Assembly: GCF_006439055.1 (NCBI RefSeq)
Contig: NZ_RCZC01000003.1
Coordinates: 496,001-560,000, forward strand
Reading direction: 5' to 3'
Length of the DNA: 64,000 nt
Source: Sphingomonas glacialis
GTDB taxonomy: Bacteria; Pseudomonadota; Alphaproteobacteria; Sphingomonadales; Sphingomonadaceae
Shown: positions 8,402-17,155 of the stretch, piece after piece
Position numbering within the stretch: the first letter of the stretch is position 1
Layout: each line of letters begins with the position of its first letter
The notes under the pieces: model-generated
The model's input: only the letters and a program-made list of their open reading frames with translations
Told to the model about the DNA's origin: nothing
The model's database searches: none
Program-made: the position numbers and the translations under genes

Positions 8402-10132
8402 ATGGCCGATACCCCACCCCCCGCCATGCCGACCCTGGCCGATCTGCAGCATTGGACCTGGCTCCTGGGCCGTGCGCAGCAGATGATGATCGAGCAGGGC
8501 TTCGACGCGATGCGCGCGCGCGATCCCGTGCTCCCCGCGATCCCGGGCCTGACCGATCCCGAGACGCTGGCGCGCACGCGCGATTTCTGGACCGACAGCC
8601 TGACGCTGTGGCAGCGCCTGCTGATTCCCCAGGCCGAGCCGGTTGTCGAAACTCCGGCGCAGGCGCGCGACAAGCGCTTCAAGGATCCGCGCTGGCGCGA
8701 GAACCCGCTGTTCGACTGGATCCGCCAGAGCTATTTTCTGTTTTCGGACCAGATGCTCGCACAGGTCGAGGCGGTGCAGGGCGTCGACGACAAGCAGCGC
8801 GAGCAGATGCGCTTTGCCGCGCGCGGCTTCCTTGATGCGGTGAGCCCGTCCAACTTCCCGGCGACGAATCCCGAAGTGCTCGAGAAGACGCTCGAGACCG
8901 GCGGACAGAATCTGCTCAAGGGCCTGCAGAACATGCTCGCCGATCTCGCCAAGGGGCAATTGACGCATACTGATTCGACCGCGTTCGAGGTCGGTCGCAA
9001 TCTCGCGATGACGCCGGGCAAGGTCGTCCACCGCACCGATCTCTACGAGCTGATCCAATATGCGCCGGCGACCGAGAACGTCCTCGCCACACCGCTGGTG
9101 ATCTTCCCGCCATGGATCAACCGTTTCTACATTCTCGACCTGACGCCCGAGAAGAGCTTCATCCGCTGGGCGGTCGAGCAGGGCATTACCGTGTTCCTCG
9201 TCTCGTGGCGCTCGGCCGATGCGAGCATGAAGGACGTGGTGTGGGACGATTACATCGCCGCGCAGATCGAGGCGATCGAGCTGATCCGCGCCGGGCTCGA
9301 CGTGCCGGCGGTCCACACGATCGGCTATTGCGTCGCGGGGACGACGCTGGCCGCGACGCTCGCGATCCTGGCGGCGCGCGGCGAGGCCGACACGGTCAAG
9401 AGCGCGACTTTCTTCACCGCGCAGGTCGATTTCAAGAATGCCGGCGAGCTGCTGCATTTCGTCGCCGACGATCAGCTCGCGCTGCTCAAGACGCTGACCA
9501 CCGACGGCTTTCTCGACGGGCGCTACATGGCCTCGGTGTTCAACCAGCTGCGCGGGCGCGACCTGATCTGGAACTACGTCACCAACAATTATCTGCTCGG
9601 CAAGGACTATGCGCCGTTCGACCTGCTCCACTGGAACGGCGACACGACCAACCTGCCGGCGACGTGGCATTTGCGCTACCTGCTCGATCTGTACCGCGAC
9701 AATCTGCTCGTCGAGCCCGGCGCGTTGAGCGCGCTCGGCGTGCCGATCGATCTCGGGCGGGTCGAGACGCCCGCCTATATCCAGGCGGGGCGCGAGGACC
9801 ATATCGCGCCGCCCGAAAGCGTCTGGGTGATGACGCGGCATTTCAAAGGCGAGACCCGGTTCGTCCTCGCGGGATCTGGCCATATCGCCGGCGTGGTCAA
9901 TCCGCCGAGTGCGGGGAAATACCAATATTGGCGCAATGCCGATTCGGTATCGTCGCTGGCGGAGTTCATCGCAGGCGCGGTCGAAACCAAGGGAAGCTGG
10001 TGGCCCGACTGGATCGCGTGGCTGCGCGATCATGGTGCCGAGACCGTCGCCGCAACGGGCCCGCGGCAACCTGGCGAGGGCAGCTTGCCCGTGCTCGACG
10101 ACGCGCCGGGACGCTACGTGCGGGCGCGCTGA
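8402..10132 (+). CDS. phaC: Class I poly(3-hydroxyalkanoate) synthase
   Basis: A 576-residue enzyme that polymerises (R)-3-hydroxyacyl-CoA into storage polyester at the granule surface. The lipase-like box has the catalytic Cys in GYCVAGTTL (Cys310), with the Asp in AGREDHIAPPES and the His in LAGSGHIAGVVNPP completing the triad. The family N-terminal domain (SPSNFPATNPEVL) and PWINRFYILDL are present. Length and absence of a phaE partner fit class I. A phasin follows on the same strand after a 122-bp gap that contains PhaR-like palindromes. The start ATG follows GAGG at about 8393-8396. Confidence 0.97.
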   Translation: MADTPPPAMPTLADLQHWTWLLGRAQQMMIEQGFDAMRARDPVLPAIPGLTDPETLARTRDFWTDSLTLWQRLLIPQAEPVVETPAQARDKRFKDPRWRENPLFDWIRQSYFLFSDQMLAQVEAVQGVDDKQREQMRFAARGFLDAVSPSNFPATNPEVLEKTLETGGQNLLKGLQNMLADLAKGQLTHTDSTAFEVGRNLAMTPGKVVHRTDLYELIQYAPATENVLATPLVIFPPWINRFYILDLTPEKSFIRWAVEQGITVFLVSWRSADASMKDVVWDDYIAAQIEAIELIRAGLDVPAVHTIGYCVAGTTLAATLAILAARGEADTVKSATFFTAQVDFKNAGELLHFVADDQLALLKTLTTDGFLDGRYMASVFNQLRGRDLIWNYVTNNYLLGKDYAPFDLLHWNGDTTNLPATWHLRYLLDLYRDNLLVEPGALSALGVPIDLGRVETPAYIQAGREDHIAPPESVWVMTRHFKGETRFVLAGSGHIAGVVNPPSAGKYQYWRNADSVSSLAEFIAGAVETKGSWWPDWIAWLRDHGAETVAATGPRQPGEGSLPVLDDAPGRYVRAR

Positions 10133-10170
10133 TCGCGCCGGAAGGGCGTGTTATGCCAAATCGTTAGTTT

Positions 10171-10187
10171 ATGTTGCAGTGCAACAT
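10171..10187. promoter_or_regulatory. Putative PhaR operator 1 upstream of phasin
   Basis: A perfect 17-bp palindrome, ATGTTGCA-G-TGCAACAT, with 8-bp arms around one G. TTGCA/TGCAA half-sites upstream of phasin genes match what is known of PhaR binding in other alphaproteobacteria; PhaR releases the DNA when PHA is made. It lies 68 bp before the phasin start. No phaR gene is in the window. Confidence 0.6.
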
Positions 10188-10217
10188 TTATCTTGCCGGC
10201 ATGCTGGCTTCTGTGTA

Positions 10218-10235
10218 TATTGCGGTGCAGCAATA
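10218..10235. promoter_or_regulatory. Putative PhaR operator 2 upstream of phasin
   Basis: An inverted repeat TATTGC-N6-GCAATA just ahead of the ribosome site (AGGAG, 10240-10244). It carries the same TTGC/GCAA half-site core as the perfect palindrome 31 bp upstream, so a two-site arrangement is likely. Position between promoter and start suits repression. Confidence 0.5.
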
Positions 10236-10254
10236 GAGCAGGAGCAATCCCGTC

Positions 10255-11121
10255 ATGGCGATCAAAGATACCAAGTCCCCCGCGACCCAGCCGTCGATCA
10301 AATCGATTGCTGCCGCGGCCGCTGCGCCATCCGACTCGGTCCCTGCCGCACTTGCTGCCACCCCTGATCCCGTCGCTACCAAGCCCGTTTCTGCCAAGAA
10401 GCGGACTGCGGTCGCGGCAAAGCCGGTTCCGGTCGCCGCGGCACCCGTGACGGCCAAGCCGGCGCCCGCCGTCGTTGCCGCAGCGCCGCCGGCCGCCGCT
10501 CCCAAGCCAGTGGTTCCCGAGCCGGCGGCGCCAGCGCCAGTCGTCGCAGAACCTGCGCCAATCGCGATCGCGCCTGAGCCCGTCGCCCCGGCGCCCGCCA
10601 GTGTCCTTACCCCGTCCCAACCCCAACCCGTCGTCGCAGCCGCGGCGTCCATCGCTCAAAAGGAAGCCAAGATCATGGAAACCGTCCAGTCCGCCGCAGA
10701 AACCACCCAGGCCCGCGCGCAGGCGATGTTCGCCGACGTCAACGATCGCACCAAGACCGCGATGGAAAAGGGTTCGAAGATGATCGAAGAGATGAACGAA
10801 TTCTCGAAGGGCAACATCGAAGCGCTCGTCGAATCGTCGAAGATCGCCGCCAAGGGCATCGAGACGATGGGCCAGGAAGCCGCCGAATATGGCCGCAAGC
10901 AGCTCGAGAGCGCGACGGCCGCTTTGAAGACGCTGTCGAGCGTCAAGTCGCCGACCGACTTCCTCAAGCTCCACAGCGATTACATGCGCAGCGCGTTCGA
11001 TGCGATGGTCGCCGAGACCTCGAAGAACACCGAATCGATGCTCAAGCTCGCCGGTGAGATCACCCAGCCGATCTCGAACCGCGTCGCGGTTGCCGCCGAG
11101 AAGATCAAGGTCGCCGCATAA
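10255..11121 (+). CDS. phaP: Phasin family protein with long Ala/Pro-rich N-terminal extension
   Basis: A 288-residue polypeptide. Residues 141-288 are a phasin domain: amphipathic helices ([54 protein letters not shown]) that coat PHA granules. Residues 1-140 are low-complexity Ala/Pro/Val/Lys, like the flexible tails of other large alphaproteobacterial phasins. An AGGAG ribosome site (10240-10244) supports the start at 10255. A second ATG at 10675 (codon 141), preceded by AAGGAAG, could give a normal 148-residue phasin. The gene follows phaC and palindromes of the PhaR type. Confidence 0.9.
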   Translation: MAIKDTKSPATQPSIKSIAAAAAAPSDSVPAALAATPDPVATKPVSAKKRTAVAAKPVPVAAAPVTAKPAPAVVAAAPPAAAPKPVVPEPAAPAPVVAEPAPIAIAPEPVAPAPASVLTPSQPQPVVAAAASIAQKEAKIMETVQSAAETTQARAQAMFADVNDRTKTAMEKGSKMIEEMNEFSKGNIEALVESSKIAAKGIETMGQEAAEYGRKQLESATAALKTLSSVKSPTDFLKLHSDYMRSAFDAMVAETSKNTESMLKLAGEITQPISNRVAVAAEKIKVAA

Positions 11122-11145
11122 ACGCTGCGATCCTTCGACGAGCGG

Positions 11146-11173
11146 GGGCGGTCCGGCGACGGGCCGCCCTTTT
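11146..11173 (+). terminator. Rho-independent terminator after phasin
   Basis: GGGCGGTCC, a six-base loop (GGCGAC), and GGGCCGCCC form a nine-pair stem with one G-T wobble, followed by TTTT. It stands 25 bp after the phasin stop and before clpS. Confidence 0.75.
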
Positions 11174-11225
11174 CGTATCCGCGCCTCTTGCCCTTCCCCC
11201 CGGCAATGCCATATTTTGGCGACAC

Positions 11226-11585
11226 ATGATCGACAGCACCCGAATCTCGATGGCGGAACGCCGTGACGATGGCACCGATGACGGGGATGGTACCGGCGCG
11301 GGTGTCGCGACGCGCACCCGGTCGAAGACCAAGGAGCCTACGCCGTATCGCGTGCTGCTGCTCAACGACGATTATACGCCGATGGAATTCGTCGTGCTGG
11401 TGCTCCAGCGCTATTTCCGCATGGACATGGAAGCCGCGACGCGCGTGATGCTCCACGTCCATCAAAAGGGCGTCGGGGTGTGCGGCACCTTCAGCTACGA
11501 AGTGGCCGAGACCAAGGTCACGCAGGTGATGGATTTCGCCCGGCAGAACCAGCACCCGCTGCAATGCACGCTCGAAAAGGCGTAA
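11226..11585 (+). CDS. clpS: ATP-dependent Clp protease adaptor ClpS
   Basis: A 119-residue (111 if the ATG at 11250 is used) adaptor that hands N-degron substrates to ClpAP. The core runs from [20 protein letters not shown] to the end, with the diagnostic NDD-TPMEFV substrate pocket and the ClpA-contacting [21 protein letters not shown]. The N-terminal 35 residues are a polar, flexible tail as in other alphaproteobacteria. clpA is not adjacent. A terminator separates it from the phasin upstream. Confidence 0.96.
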   Translation: MIDSTRISMAERRDDGTDDGDGTGAGVATRTRSKTKEPTPYRVLLLNDDYTPMEFVVLVLQRYFRMDMEAATRVMLHVHQKGVGVCGTFSYEVAETKVTQVMDFARQNQHPLQCTLEKA

Positions 11586-11617
11586 ACGCGCGCGCCTGAC
11601 ATCGGTCGAGCCGGCGG

Positions 11618-12349
11618 TCAGCTCGCCGGCGGCAACCAGTCGAGATTGAGCTTGGCGTAGCGATCGACATAATTGGCGGTGCGCAGCATCGCACGCTCGT
11701 CGAGAAACGTGATCCGTCCGCTCTCGCGCGCGATCAGCGCCTCTTCCTCGAGCTGGCGCAGCATGCGGTTGACATGGACCGCGGTCAGCCCGGTCGCATC
11801 GCCGATTTCTTCCTGCGTCAGCCCGAGCACGAAGCTCGCCGCGCCATCGACGTCGCTGCGCATCCGGTTGCGCATCTCGATCAGGATCGCCGCGACGCGC
11901 GCCTTGGCCGAGGTGCGGCCGAGCGCCGCGAGTCGGTCGGTGAGCCCAGCGCGTTCGATCTGGTTATAGACCATGATCAACGCGGTCAGCCTCGGCTGCT
12001 CGGTAAACAGCGCGGCAAAGGTCGAACGCTCGAACGGCGCGACGACGCAATCGGACACTGCAGTGATCGTTTCGGGCGCCTCGCGATAGATCATGCTCGC
12101 TGCGGCCAGCATGTCGCCGGGGAAGTGGAAGCGCAGGATCTGCCGGCTGCCATCGTCGAGCAGCACCGAGCTCATCATCATTCCTTTACGCAGGATATAG
12201 ATGTCGCTGGTGCGATCGCGCTCGCGGTGCAGCGTCATCCCGCGTCGGATCGGCCGCTCACGCTCCTCCAGCCGTTCCAGCGCAAGCCGTTCGTTTTCGC
12301 TCAACACTACCATCCCGGCCAAACGGTCGGCGAAACAACTTCCTGGCAC
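11618..12349 (-). CDS. Crp/Fnr family transcriptional regulator
   Basis: A cyclic-nucleotide-binding-fold regulator. A beta-roll effector domain (RGMTLHRERDRTSDIYILRKG, LRFHFPGDMLA) occupies the first ~125 residues and a winged helix (LGLTQEEIGDATGLTAVHVNRMLRQLEE) the last third. FNR-type cysteines for an Fe-S cluster are absent. I prefer a GTG at 12349 (giving PGSCFADRL, the usual opening of sphingomonad members, 243 residues), with GGGGA upstream; the frame is open to an ATG at 12418 (266 residues). It is divergent from murA, sharing a short promoter region of about 80-150 bp. Confidence 0.85.
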   Translation of the reverse strand: MPGSCFADRLAGMVVLSENERLALERLEERERPIRRGMTLHRERDRTSDIYILRKGMMMSSVLLDDGSRQILRFHFPGDMLAAASMIYREAPETITAVSDCVVAPFERSTFAALFTEQPRLTALIMVYNQIERAGLTDRLAALGRTSAKARVAAILIEMRNRMRSDVDGAASFVLGLTQEEIGDATGLTAVHVNRMLRQLEEEALIARESGRITFLDERAMLRTANYVDRYAKLNLDWLPPAS

Positions 12350-12496
12350 GCGCGAAAAGTCCCCTTTGATTAGATGCACAAAGCAGCGCGCAAGAAACAA
12401 TGCATTAAAGTCGATCAACCGGGCGAGAAGCGGGTCGGACCTCGTTCACAAGGTGTAACGTGCTTGCGCGTTTCAGGCGAGGCGATAAACGAAGTT

Positions 12497-13780
12497 ATGG
12501 ACCGTATTCTCATTCGTGGCGGCAACCGCCTTTCTGGCCGCATTCCGATTTCCGGGGCGAAGAACGCCGCGCTCACGCTGATGCCGTGCGCGCTGCTGAC
12601 CGAAGAACCCGTCACGCTGCGCAACCTGCCGCGGCTCGCCGATGTCGACAGTTTCGGGCATCTGCTCAACCAGCTCGGTTGCTCGACGCGGATCGAGGGC
12701 GCGCGCCCGGAGGATTTCGGCCGTGTGATGACGATCCGCGCGGGCAAACTGACCGCGACCGAAGCGCCGTACGACATCGTGCGGAAAATGCGCGCGTCGA
12801 TCCTCGTGCTCGGCCCGCTGATCGGCCGTGCGGGCGAGGCGACGGTGTCGCTGCCCGGTGGCTGCGCGATCGGCAATCGTCCGATCGACCTGCATTTGAA
12901 GGCACTCGAAGCGATCGGCGCGCAGCTCGAAATGGCGGCGGGCTATGTCAAGGCGATCGCGCCGGGCGGGCGGCTGTCGGGCGGGAAATACACCTTCCCG
13001 ATCGTCTCGGTCGGCGCGACCGAGAATGTCGTAATGGCGGCCGTGCTCGCCAAGGGCGGCAGCCGGATCGAGAATGCGGCGCGCGAGCCCGAGATCGTCG
13101 ATCTGTGCAATCTGCTCGTCGCGATGGGCGCCAAGATCAGCGGGATCGGCACCGAGACGCTGGAGATCGAAGGCGTCGATCGGCTCCACGGCGCGACCTA
13201 TCGCGTGATGCCCGACCGGATCGAGGCGGGCAGCTATGCCTGCGCGGCCGCGATTACCGGCGGTTCGGTCGAGCTGGTCGGGATCAAGATGGACGACATG
13301 CGCGCGACCACCGCCGCGCTGATCGACGCGGGCGTGACGCTCGAGGAGCGCGGCGACAATCTGCTCGTTTCGGCATCGGGCGGGATCAAGCCGCTGACGT
13401 TGTCGACCGCGCCGTTCCCCGGCTTCGCCACCGATATGCAGGCGCAGTTCATGGCGATGCTGTGCATGGCCGACGGCGCCAGCGTGCTGACCGAGACGAT
13501 CTTCGAGAATCGCTACATGCACGTGCCCGAGCTGGCACGGATGGGGGCGAACATCGAAGTGCATGGCCGCACCGCGGTGGTCCGCGGCGTGCCCAAGCTG
13601 ACCGGCGCGCAAGTGATGGCGACCGATCTGCGCGCATCGATGAGCTTGATCATCGCCGGGCTCGTCGCCGAGGGCGAGACCCAGGTCAGCCGCGTCTATC
13701 ACCTCGACCGCGGCTATGAGCGGCTCGAGGAGAAACTGAGCGCGGTCGGGGCCGATATCGAGCGCGTCGGCGACGGTTAA
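12497..13780 (+). CDS. murA: UDP-N-acetylglucosamine 1-carboxyvinyltransferase MurA
   Basis: Cytoplasmic enzyme of the first committed step of peptidoglycan synthesis: transfer of enolpyruvate from PEP to UDP-GlcNAc. At 427 residues it is full length. The catalytic Cys is in [16 protein letters not shown], and the flanking [29 protein letters not shown] and [13 protein letters not shown] signatures are present. A Cys at this position implies the usual fosfomycin-sensitive form. The ATG at 12497 starts the conserved [10 protein letters not shown]. Its stop overlaps the stop of the convergent deaminase gene by 4 bp. Confidence 0.98.
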   Translation: MDRILIRGGNRLSGRIPISGAKNAALTLMPCALLTEEPVTLRNLPRLADVDSFGHLLNQLGCSTRIEGARPEDFGRVMTIRAGKLTATEAPYDIVRKMRASILVLGPLIGRAGEATVSLPGGCAIGNRPIDLHLKALEAIGAQLEMAAGYVKAIAPGGRLSGGKYTFPIVSVGATENVVMAAVLAKGGSRIENAAREPEIVDLCNLLVAMGAKISGIGTETLEIEGVDRLHGATYRVMPDRIEAGSYACAAAITGGSVELVGIKMDDMRATTAALIDAGVTLEERGDNLLVSASGGIKPLTLSTAPFPGFATDMQAQFMAMLCMADGASVLTETIFENRYMHVPELARMGANIEVHGRTAVVRGVPKLTGAQVMATDLRASMSLIIAGLVAEGETQVSRVYHLDRGYERLEEKLSAVGADIERVGDG

Positions 13781-14796
13781 CCCGCCGGGGCGCCCGCCAC
13801 ATAGGCATCGAGCGCCGCCAGATGCCCGGCGACCGCATCGTCGGGCAGGAACGACCCGAGAAAGCTGTTGCGCGCAAGCAGCGCGAGATCGTCGCGGTCG
13901 AGCCCGCGTGCCGCCGCCACCGCGCGGTAATTGTCGGCGATATAGCCGCCGAAATAGGCCGGATCGTCCGAATTGATCGTCGCGCGCAGCCCCTCGCGCA
14001 GCATCCGGTCGATCGGATGCGCGGCGAGATCATCGACCACGCACAGTTTGAGGTTCGATAGCGGGCACACCGTCAGCGTCATGCCGCTGCGCGCGAGGCG
14101 GGCGGTCAGCACCGGATCCTCGAGGCTGCGATTGCCATGATCGAGCCGGTCGACGCCGAGCAGGTCGATCGCCTGATAGACGTACTCGGGCGGGCCTTCT
14201 TCGCCGGCATGCGCGACGAGCTTGAGGCCGAGTGCGCGTGCGGCGGCGAAGACGCGTGCGAACTTTTCGGGGGGATGGCCGAGCTCGGACGAATCGAGCC
14301 CGACTGCGGCGATCCGGTCGAGCCAGGGACGCGCCGCCTCGAGTGTCACGAAGGCATCGGCCTCGTCGAGATGGCGCAGGAACGACAGGATCAGCTGGAC
14401 CGACATGCCGTGCTTGGCCTGTGCTTCGTCGATCGCCGAGAGCAGCCCGGTGATCACCGTGTCGAACGCCACGCCGCGCGCGGTGTGCGTCTGCGGGTCG
14501 AACATGATCTCGGCATGGACGACGCCGTCGGCGGCGGCGCGATCGAAATAGGCGGCGGCGAGATCGTGGAAATCCTGGGCCTCGCGTAGGACGTCGGCGC
14601 CGGCATAATAGATGTCGAGAAAATCCTGCAGCCGCGAGAAGGCATAGGCGGCGCGCACGTCTTCGACACTGGCGAAGGGGATTGCGACGTTGTTGCGCTT
14701 GGCGAGCGCGAACATCAGCTCGGGCTCGAGGCTGCCCTCGATATGGAGATGCAGTTCGGCCTTGGGCAGGCCGGCGATGAAGTCGGATGTGGTCAT
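13777..14796 (-). CDS. Adenine deaminase-like enzyme of the adenosine deaminase family
   Basis: A 339-residue zinc amidohydrolase for purine salvage. Metal ligands and active site are visible: [14 protein letters not shown] (HxH), [14 protein letters not shown] (His and Glu), LDHGNRSL, and [12 protein letters not shown] (Asp-Asp). The [14 protein letters not shown] segment and the ending [12 protein letters not shown] with [15 protein letters not shown] fit the Aah1/adenine-deaminase branch better than true adenosine deaminases, so I favour adenine to hypoxanthine conversion; adenosine remains possible. It ends tail-to-tail with murA. Confidence 0.9.
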   Translation of the reverse strand: MTTSDFIAGLPKAELHLHIEGSLEPELMFALAKRNNVAIPFASVEDVRAAYAFSRLQDFLDIYYAGADVLREAQDFHDLAAAYFDRAAADGVVHAEIMFDPQTHTARGVAFDTVITGLLSAIDEAQAKHGMSVQLILSFLRHLDEADAFVTLEAARPWLDRIAAVGLDSSELGHPPEKFARVFAAARALGLKLVAHAGEEGPPEYVYQAIDLLGVDRLDHGNRSLEDPVLTARLARSGMTLTVCPLSNLKLCVVDDLAAHPIDRMLREGLRATINSDDPAYFGGYIADNYRAVAAARGLDRDDLALLARNSFLGSFLPDDAVAGHLAALDAYVAGAPAG

Positions 14797-14835
14797 GCCG
14801 CTATCATCGCCCGATCGCTGCGCTGCGGCAAGCGT

Positions 14836-15237
14836 TCAGCGTGTCCGCGTCCAGGTCTGGCGCTTGCAGCCGAACCCGGCGACCAGGCAGCCTTCGCCGA
14901 CCAGCGTGTCGGGCCCGGTCTGTTCGATCGTTCCCGACACCGTCTGGCCGATATCGGGGATCAGCACGCTGCCGTTCCACAGCCCGCGGCGCTGCTCGAC
15001 GAAATCGCTGAACAGCATCGCGCCGACCAGCTGGCCGCCACCACCGCGCGCCGCGTCGGCCTGCGCCTTGGGGCTCGCCCAGACGATCTTGCCGCACATC
15101 GCCCGCCCACAGTCTTGGAACACGACGCGGACCGACTTTTGCGGGTTGGTCCACAGGCCCTTGGGCGGCGCCGCCAGCGCCGCTGAAGGGAGCAGGGCCA
15201 GCGCGGCGGCGGCTATCGTCATCATCGTCGGTCGCAT
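14836..15237 (-). CDS. DUF2147 family exported protein
   Basis: A 133-residue secreted protein. A signal peptide is plain (MMTIAAAALALLPSAALA, cleavage near residue 22), then a small beta-rich DUF2147 domain beginning GLWTNPQKSVRVVFQDCG. Conserved features include the WxNP...V start and two cysteine pairs (DCGRAMCG; GCLVAGFGCK), probably disulfide-bonded in the periplasm. Function of the family is unknown. It sits between the deaminase and a Cys/Met PLP enzyme on the same strand. Confidence 0.85.
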   Translation of the reverse strand: MRPTMMTIAAAALALLPSAALAAPPKGLWTNPQKSVRVVFQDCGRAMCGKIVWASPKAQADAARGGGGQLVGAMLFSDFVEQRRGLWNGSVLIPDIGQTVSGTIEQTGPDTLVGEGCLVAGFGCKRQTWTRTR

Positions 15238-15258
15238 CGCGGACCTTTCGCAAGAGGA

Positions 15259-15284
15259 GTCTGCGGCGCTTTACCGCCGCAGAC
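15259..15284. terminator. Hairpin between PLP enzyme and DUF2147 genes
   Basis: A perfect 10-bp stem, GTCTGCGGCG and CGCCGCAGAC, around CTTTAC. It lies between the stop of the PLP enzyme (15305) and the start of the DUF2147 gene (15237). There is no T-run on either strand, so it may be an attenuator or an RNA-stabilising stem rather than a full terminator. Confidence 0.55.
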
Positions 15285-15304
15285 CTGTCCCTGCGTTGAA
15301 CGCG

Positions 15305-16630
15305 TCAGATCGCGTCGAGCGCCTGCGCGAAATCGGCGATGAGATCGTCGGCATCCTCGACCCCGATCGAGATGCGCACGAGATTGTCGGTGATGCCGAG
15401 CGCCTGCTTGCGCTCGTCGGCGACCGACAGATGCGTCATCGCCGCGGGATGCGAGGCGAGCGTCTCGGTGCCGCCGAGCGACACGGCCAGCTTGGCGATC
15501 TTCAGCGCGTCGAGGAAGGCGAACGCTTCCTTCTCGCCACCCTTGACGATCAGCGAGAAGGTCGAGCCCGCGCCGGTGCAGTGCCGCGCATAGATGTCGG
15601 CCTGGCGCTCCATCCCGGGGCTGTCGGCGAGGAAGCCGAGATAGCCGACGCGCTCGACCTTGGGATGGCCGCGCAGGAAGCCGCACACCTTGACCGCATT
15701 CTCGCCGGCGCGGCTCATCCGCAGTTCGAGCGTCTCGAGGCTGCGCATCAGCATCCAGGCGGTGTTGGGGTCGCAGATCGTGCCGATCGTGTTGCGCATC
15801 AGCCGGATCGTGTTGATGTGCGCCTTCGAGCCCAACACGCCGCCGGCGACGAGATCGCTATGCCCGCCGGCATATTTGGTCAGCGAATAGACCACGATGT
15901 CGGCGCCATGCTGGAGCGGTTTGAGCCACAGCGGCCCGAGGAAGGTGTTGTCGATCGCGATCGGCGGCTTGGTGTCGCCGGTGAAGATCGCATCGCGACT
16001 CGCCGCCACTGCCTGGATGTCGACCAGTGCGTTGGTCGGGTTGGCGGGGCTCTCGAGATAGATCAAGGCGACGTTGCCGGCCGCGGCCTGGGTCATCACC
16101 GCGTCGATTTCCTCACGCGTCGCGCCCGCCGGGAAATCGAGCCACTTCACGCCGAAGCGGCCGAGGATCCGTGCGATCAGCGTCTCGGTCGCGGCATAAA
16201 GCGGGCCCGAATGGACGATCGTATCGCCGGGCTTGACCATCGACAGGAACAGCGTGGCGATCGCCGACATGCCGCTCGAGAAGACGAGCGCGTCTTCGGC
16301 TTCTTCCCACACGCCGAGGCGATCCTCGAGGATCTCCTGGTTGGGGCCGTTGAAGCGCGAATAGACGAGCCCTTCCGAGCCGCCCGGACGCTTGCCGGTC
16401 ACGCCCTCGAAATGGCGCTTGCCTGCCGCGGCATTGGGGAAGACGTAGGTCGAGGTGGCGAAGATCGGGGGTTTCAGCGAGCCTTCCGACAGCGCCGGAT
16501 CGTAGCCATGGCCCATCATCAGCGTCGACGGCTTCAGCTTGCGGTCGCCGATCTTCTCGATCGACGGCTTGGGCTTGGTGCGCGGCGCGACGCCGGTCAG
16601 ATCGGCTTCGGTTTCGAGTTTGTCGGCCAT
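15305..16630 (-). CDS. Cystathionine gamma-synthase family PLP-dependent enzyme
   Basis: A 441-residue Cys/Met metabolism enzyme of fold type I. The PLP lysine is in VVYSLTKYAGGHSDLVAGG; other family motifs are VYSRFNGPNQEILEDRL, ALVFSSGMSAI and YLESPANPTN. The 45-residue N-terminal extension (KPSIEKIGDRKLKPSTLMMGHGYDP) is typical of the alphaproteobacterial cystathionine gamma-synthase family subgroup. Likely reactions are gamma-replacement or elimination on homoserine esters or methionine; the subgroup has no settled role. The gene is followed by a hairpin. Confidence 0.9.
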   Translation of the reverse strand: MADKLETEADLTGVAPRTKPKPSIEKIGDRKLKPSTLMMGHGYDPALSEGSLKPPIFATSTYVFPNAAAGKRHFEGVTGKRPGGSEGLVYSRFNGPNQEILEDRLGVWEEAEDALVFSSGMSAIATLFLSMVKPGDTIVHSGPLYAATETLIARILGRFGVKWLDFPAGATREEIDAVMTQAAAGNVALIYLESPANPTNALVDIQAVAASRDAIFTGDTKPPIAIDNTFLGPLWLKPLQHGADIVVYSLTKYAGGHSDLVAGGVLGSKAHINTIRLMRNTIGTICDPNTAWMLMRSLETLELRMSRAGENAVKVCGFLRGHPKVERVGYLGFLADSPGMERQADIYARHCTGAGSTFSLIVKGGEKEAFAFLDALKIAKLAVSLGGTETLASHPAAMTHLSVADERKQALGITDNLVRISIGVEDADDLIADFAQALDAI

Positions 16631-16723
16631 GCTGCGTCCTCGCTAAAAATAGGGTAGGATCGTGTAACGCGCGATAGTGTCAATTGAAACCATCTGCGCG
16701 GTAGAGCGACGGGGGGACACGAC

Positions 16724-17104
16724 ATGGCGGTTGCGGTGGTTTCTGTACCGGTGAGCGATCCGGCGGCGGCGCTGACGTTTTATAGCGAAGTGATCGGGCT
16801 CGCGGTGCTGCGCGACGAGCCGATGGGGCCCGAGATGCGCTGGATCCAGCTTCAGCCCAAGGATGGTGGTGCGACGATCGCGCTGGTGACGTGGTTCGAC
16901 GCGATGCCGCCGGGCGGGGTGCAGGGGCTGATGCTGGGGGTCGAGGATGTCGATGCCGAGTATGCGCGGATCGGCGCGCTGGGCGTGATGCTGTCGCCGG
17001 TCGATGCGCAGCCGTGGGGGCGGTTTACGATGTTGAACGACCCCGATGGCAACGGGCTGGTACTGGCCCAACTGACCGCGCCGGAGGAGTTTCGCACGCG
17101 GTAG
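16724..17104 (+). CDS. VOC superfamily protein (glyoxalase/bleomycin-resistance fold)
   Basis: A 126-residue single-module vicinal-oxygen-chelate protein. The pattern VSVPVSDPAAALTFYSEVIGLAVL at the N-terminus and FTMLNDPDGNGLVLAQ at the C-terminus is characteristic; the final Asp/Asn-Gly and possible ligand Glu/Gln positions are degenerate, so metal binding is uncertain. Such proteins range from dioxygenases to antibiotic-binding proteins, and nothing here fixes the role. A short palindromic repeat follows the stop. Confidence 0.85.
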   Translation: MAVAVVSVPVSDPAAALTFYSEVIGLAVLRDEPMGPEMRWIQLQPKDGGATIALVTWFDAMPPGGVQGLMLGVEDVDAEYARIGALGVMLSPVDAQPWGRFTMLNDPDGNGLVLAQLTAPEEFRTR

Positions 17105-17112
17105 CTGCTTTT

Positions 17113-17141
17113 TCCTCCCCTCCCTGGAAGGGAGGGGAGGA
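17113..17141. repeat. GC-rich palindrome, family A copy (single)
   Basis: Thirteen-bp perfect arms (TCCTCCCCTCCCT and its complement) around GGA. It sits between the convergent stops of the VOC gene and the pgeF-like gene, so it may serve as a shared terminator. The same core recurs in pairs at several other places in the window. Confidence 0.85.
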
Positions 17142-17155
17142 GAAAGGGGGGGAAG

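Noticed and set aside
8369-10069. 566-codon open frame opposite phaC
   Set aside because: Low-complexity Arg-rich product with no family resemblance. phaC carries full catalytic motifs on the other strand, so this is a codon-bias shadow.
14690-16657. 655-codon plus-strand open frame across the deaminase, DUF2147 and PLP genes
   Set aside because: It crosses three real minus-strand genes; the composition is Arg-rich and there is no domain. Shadow.
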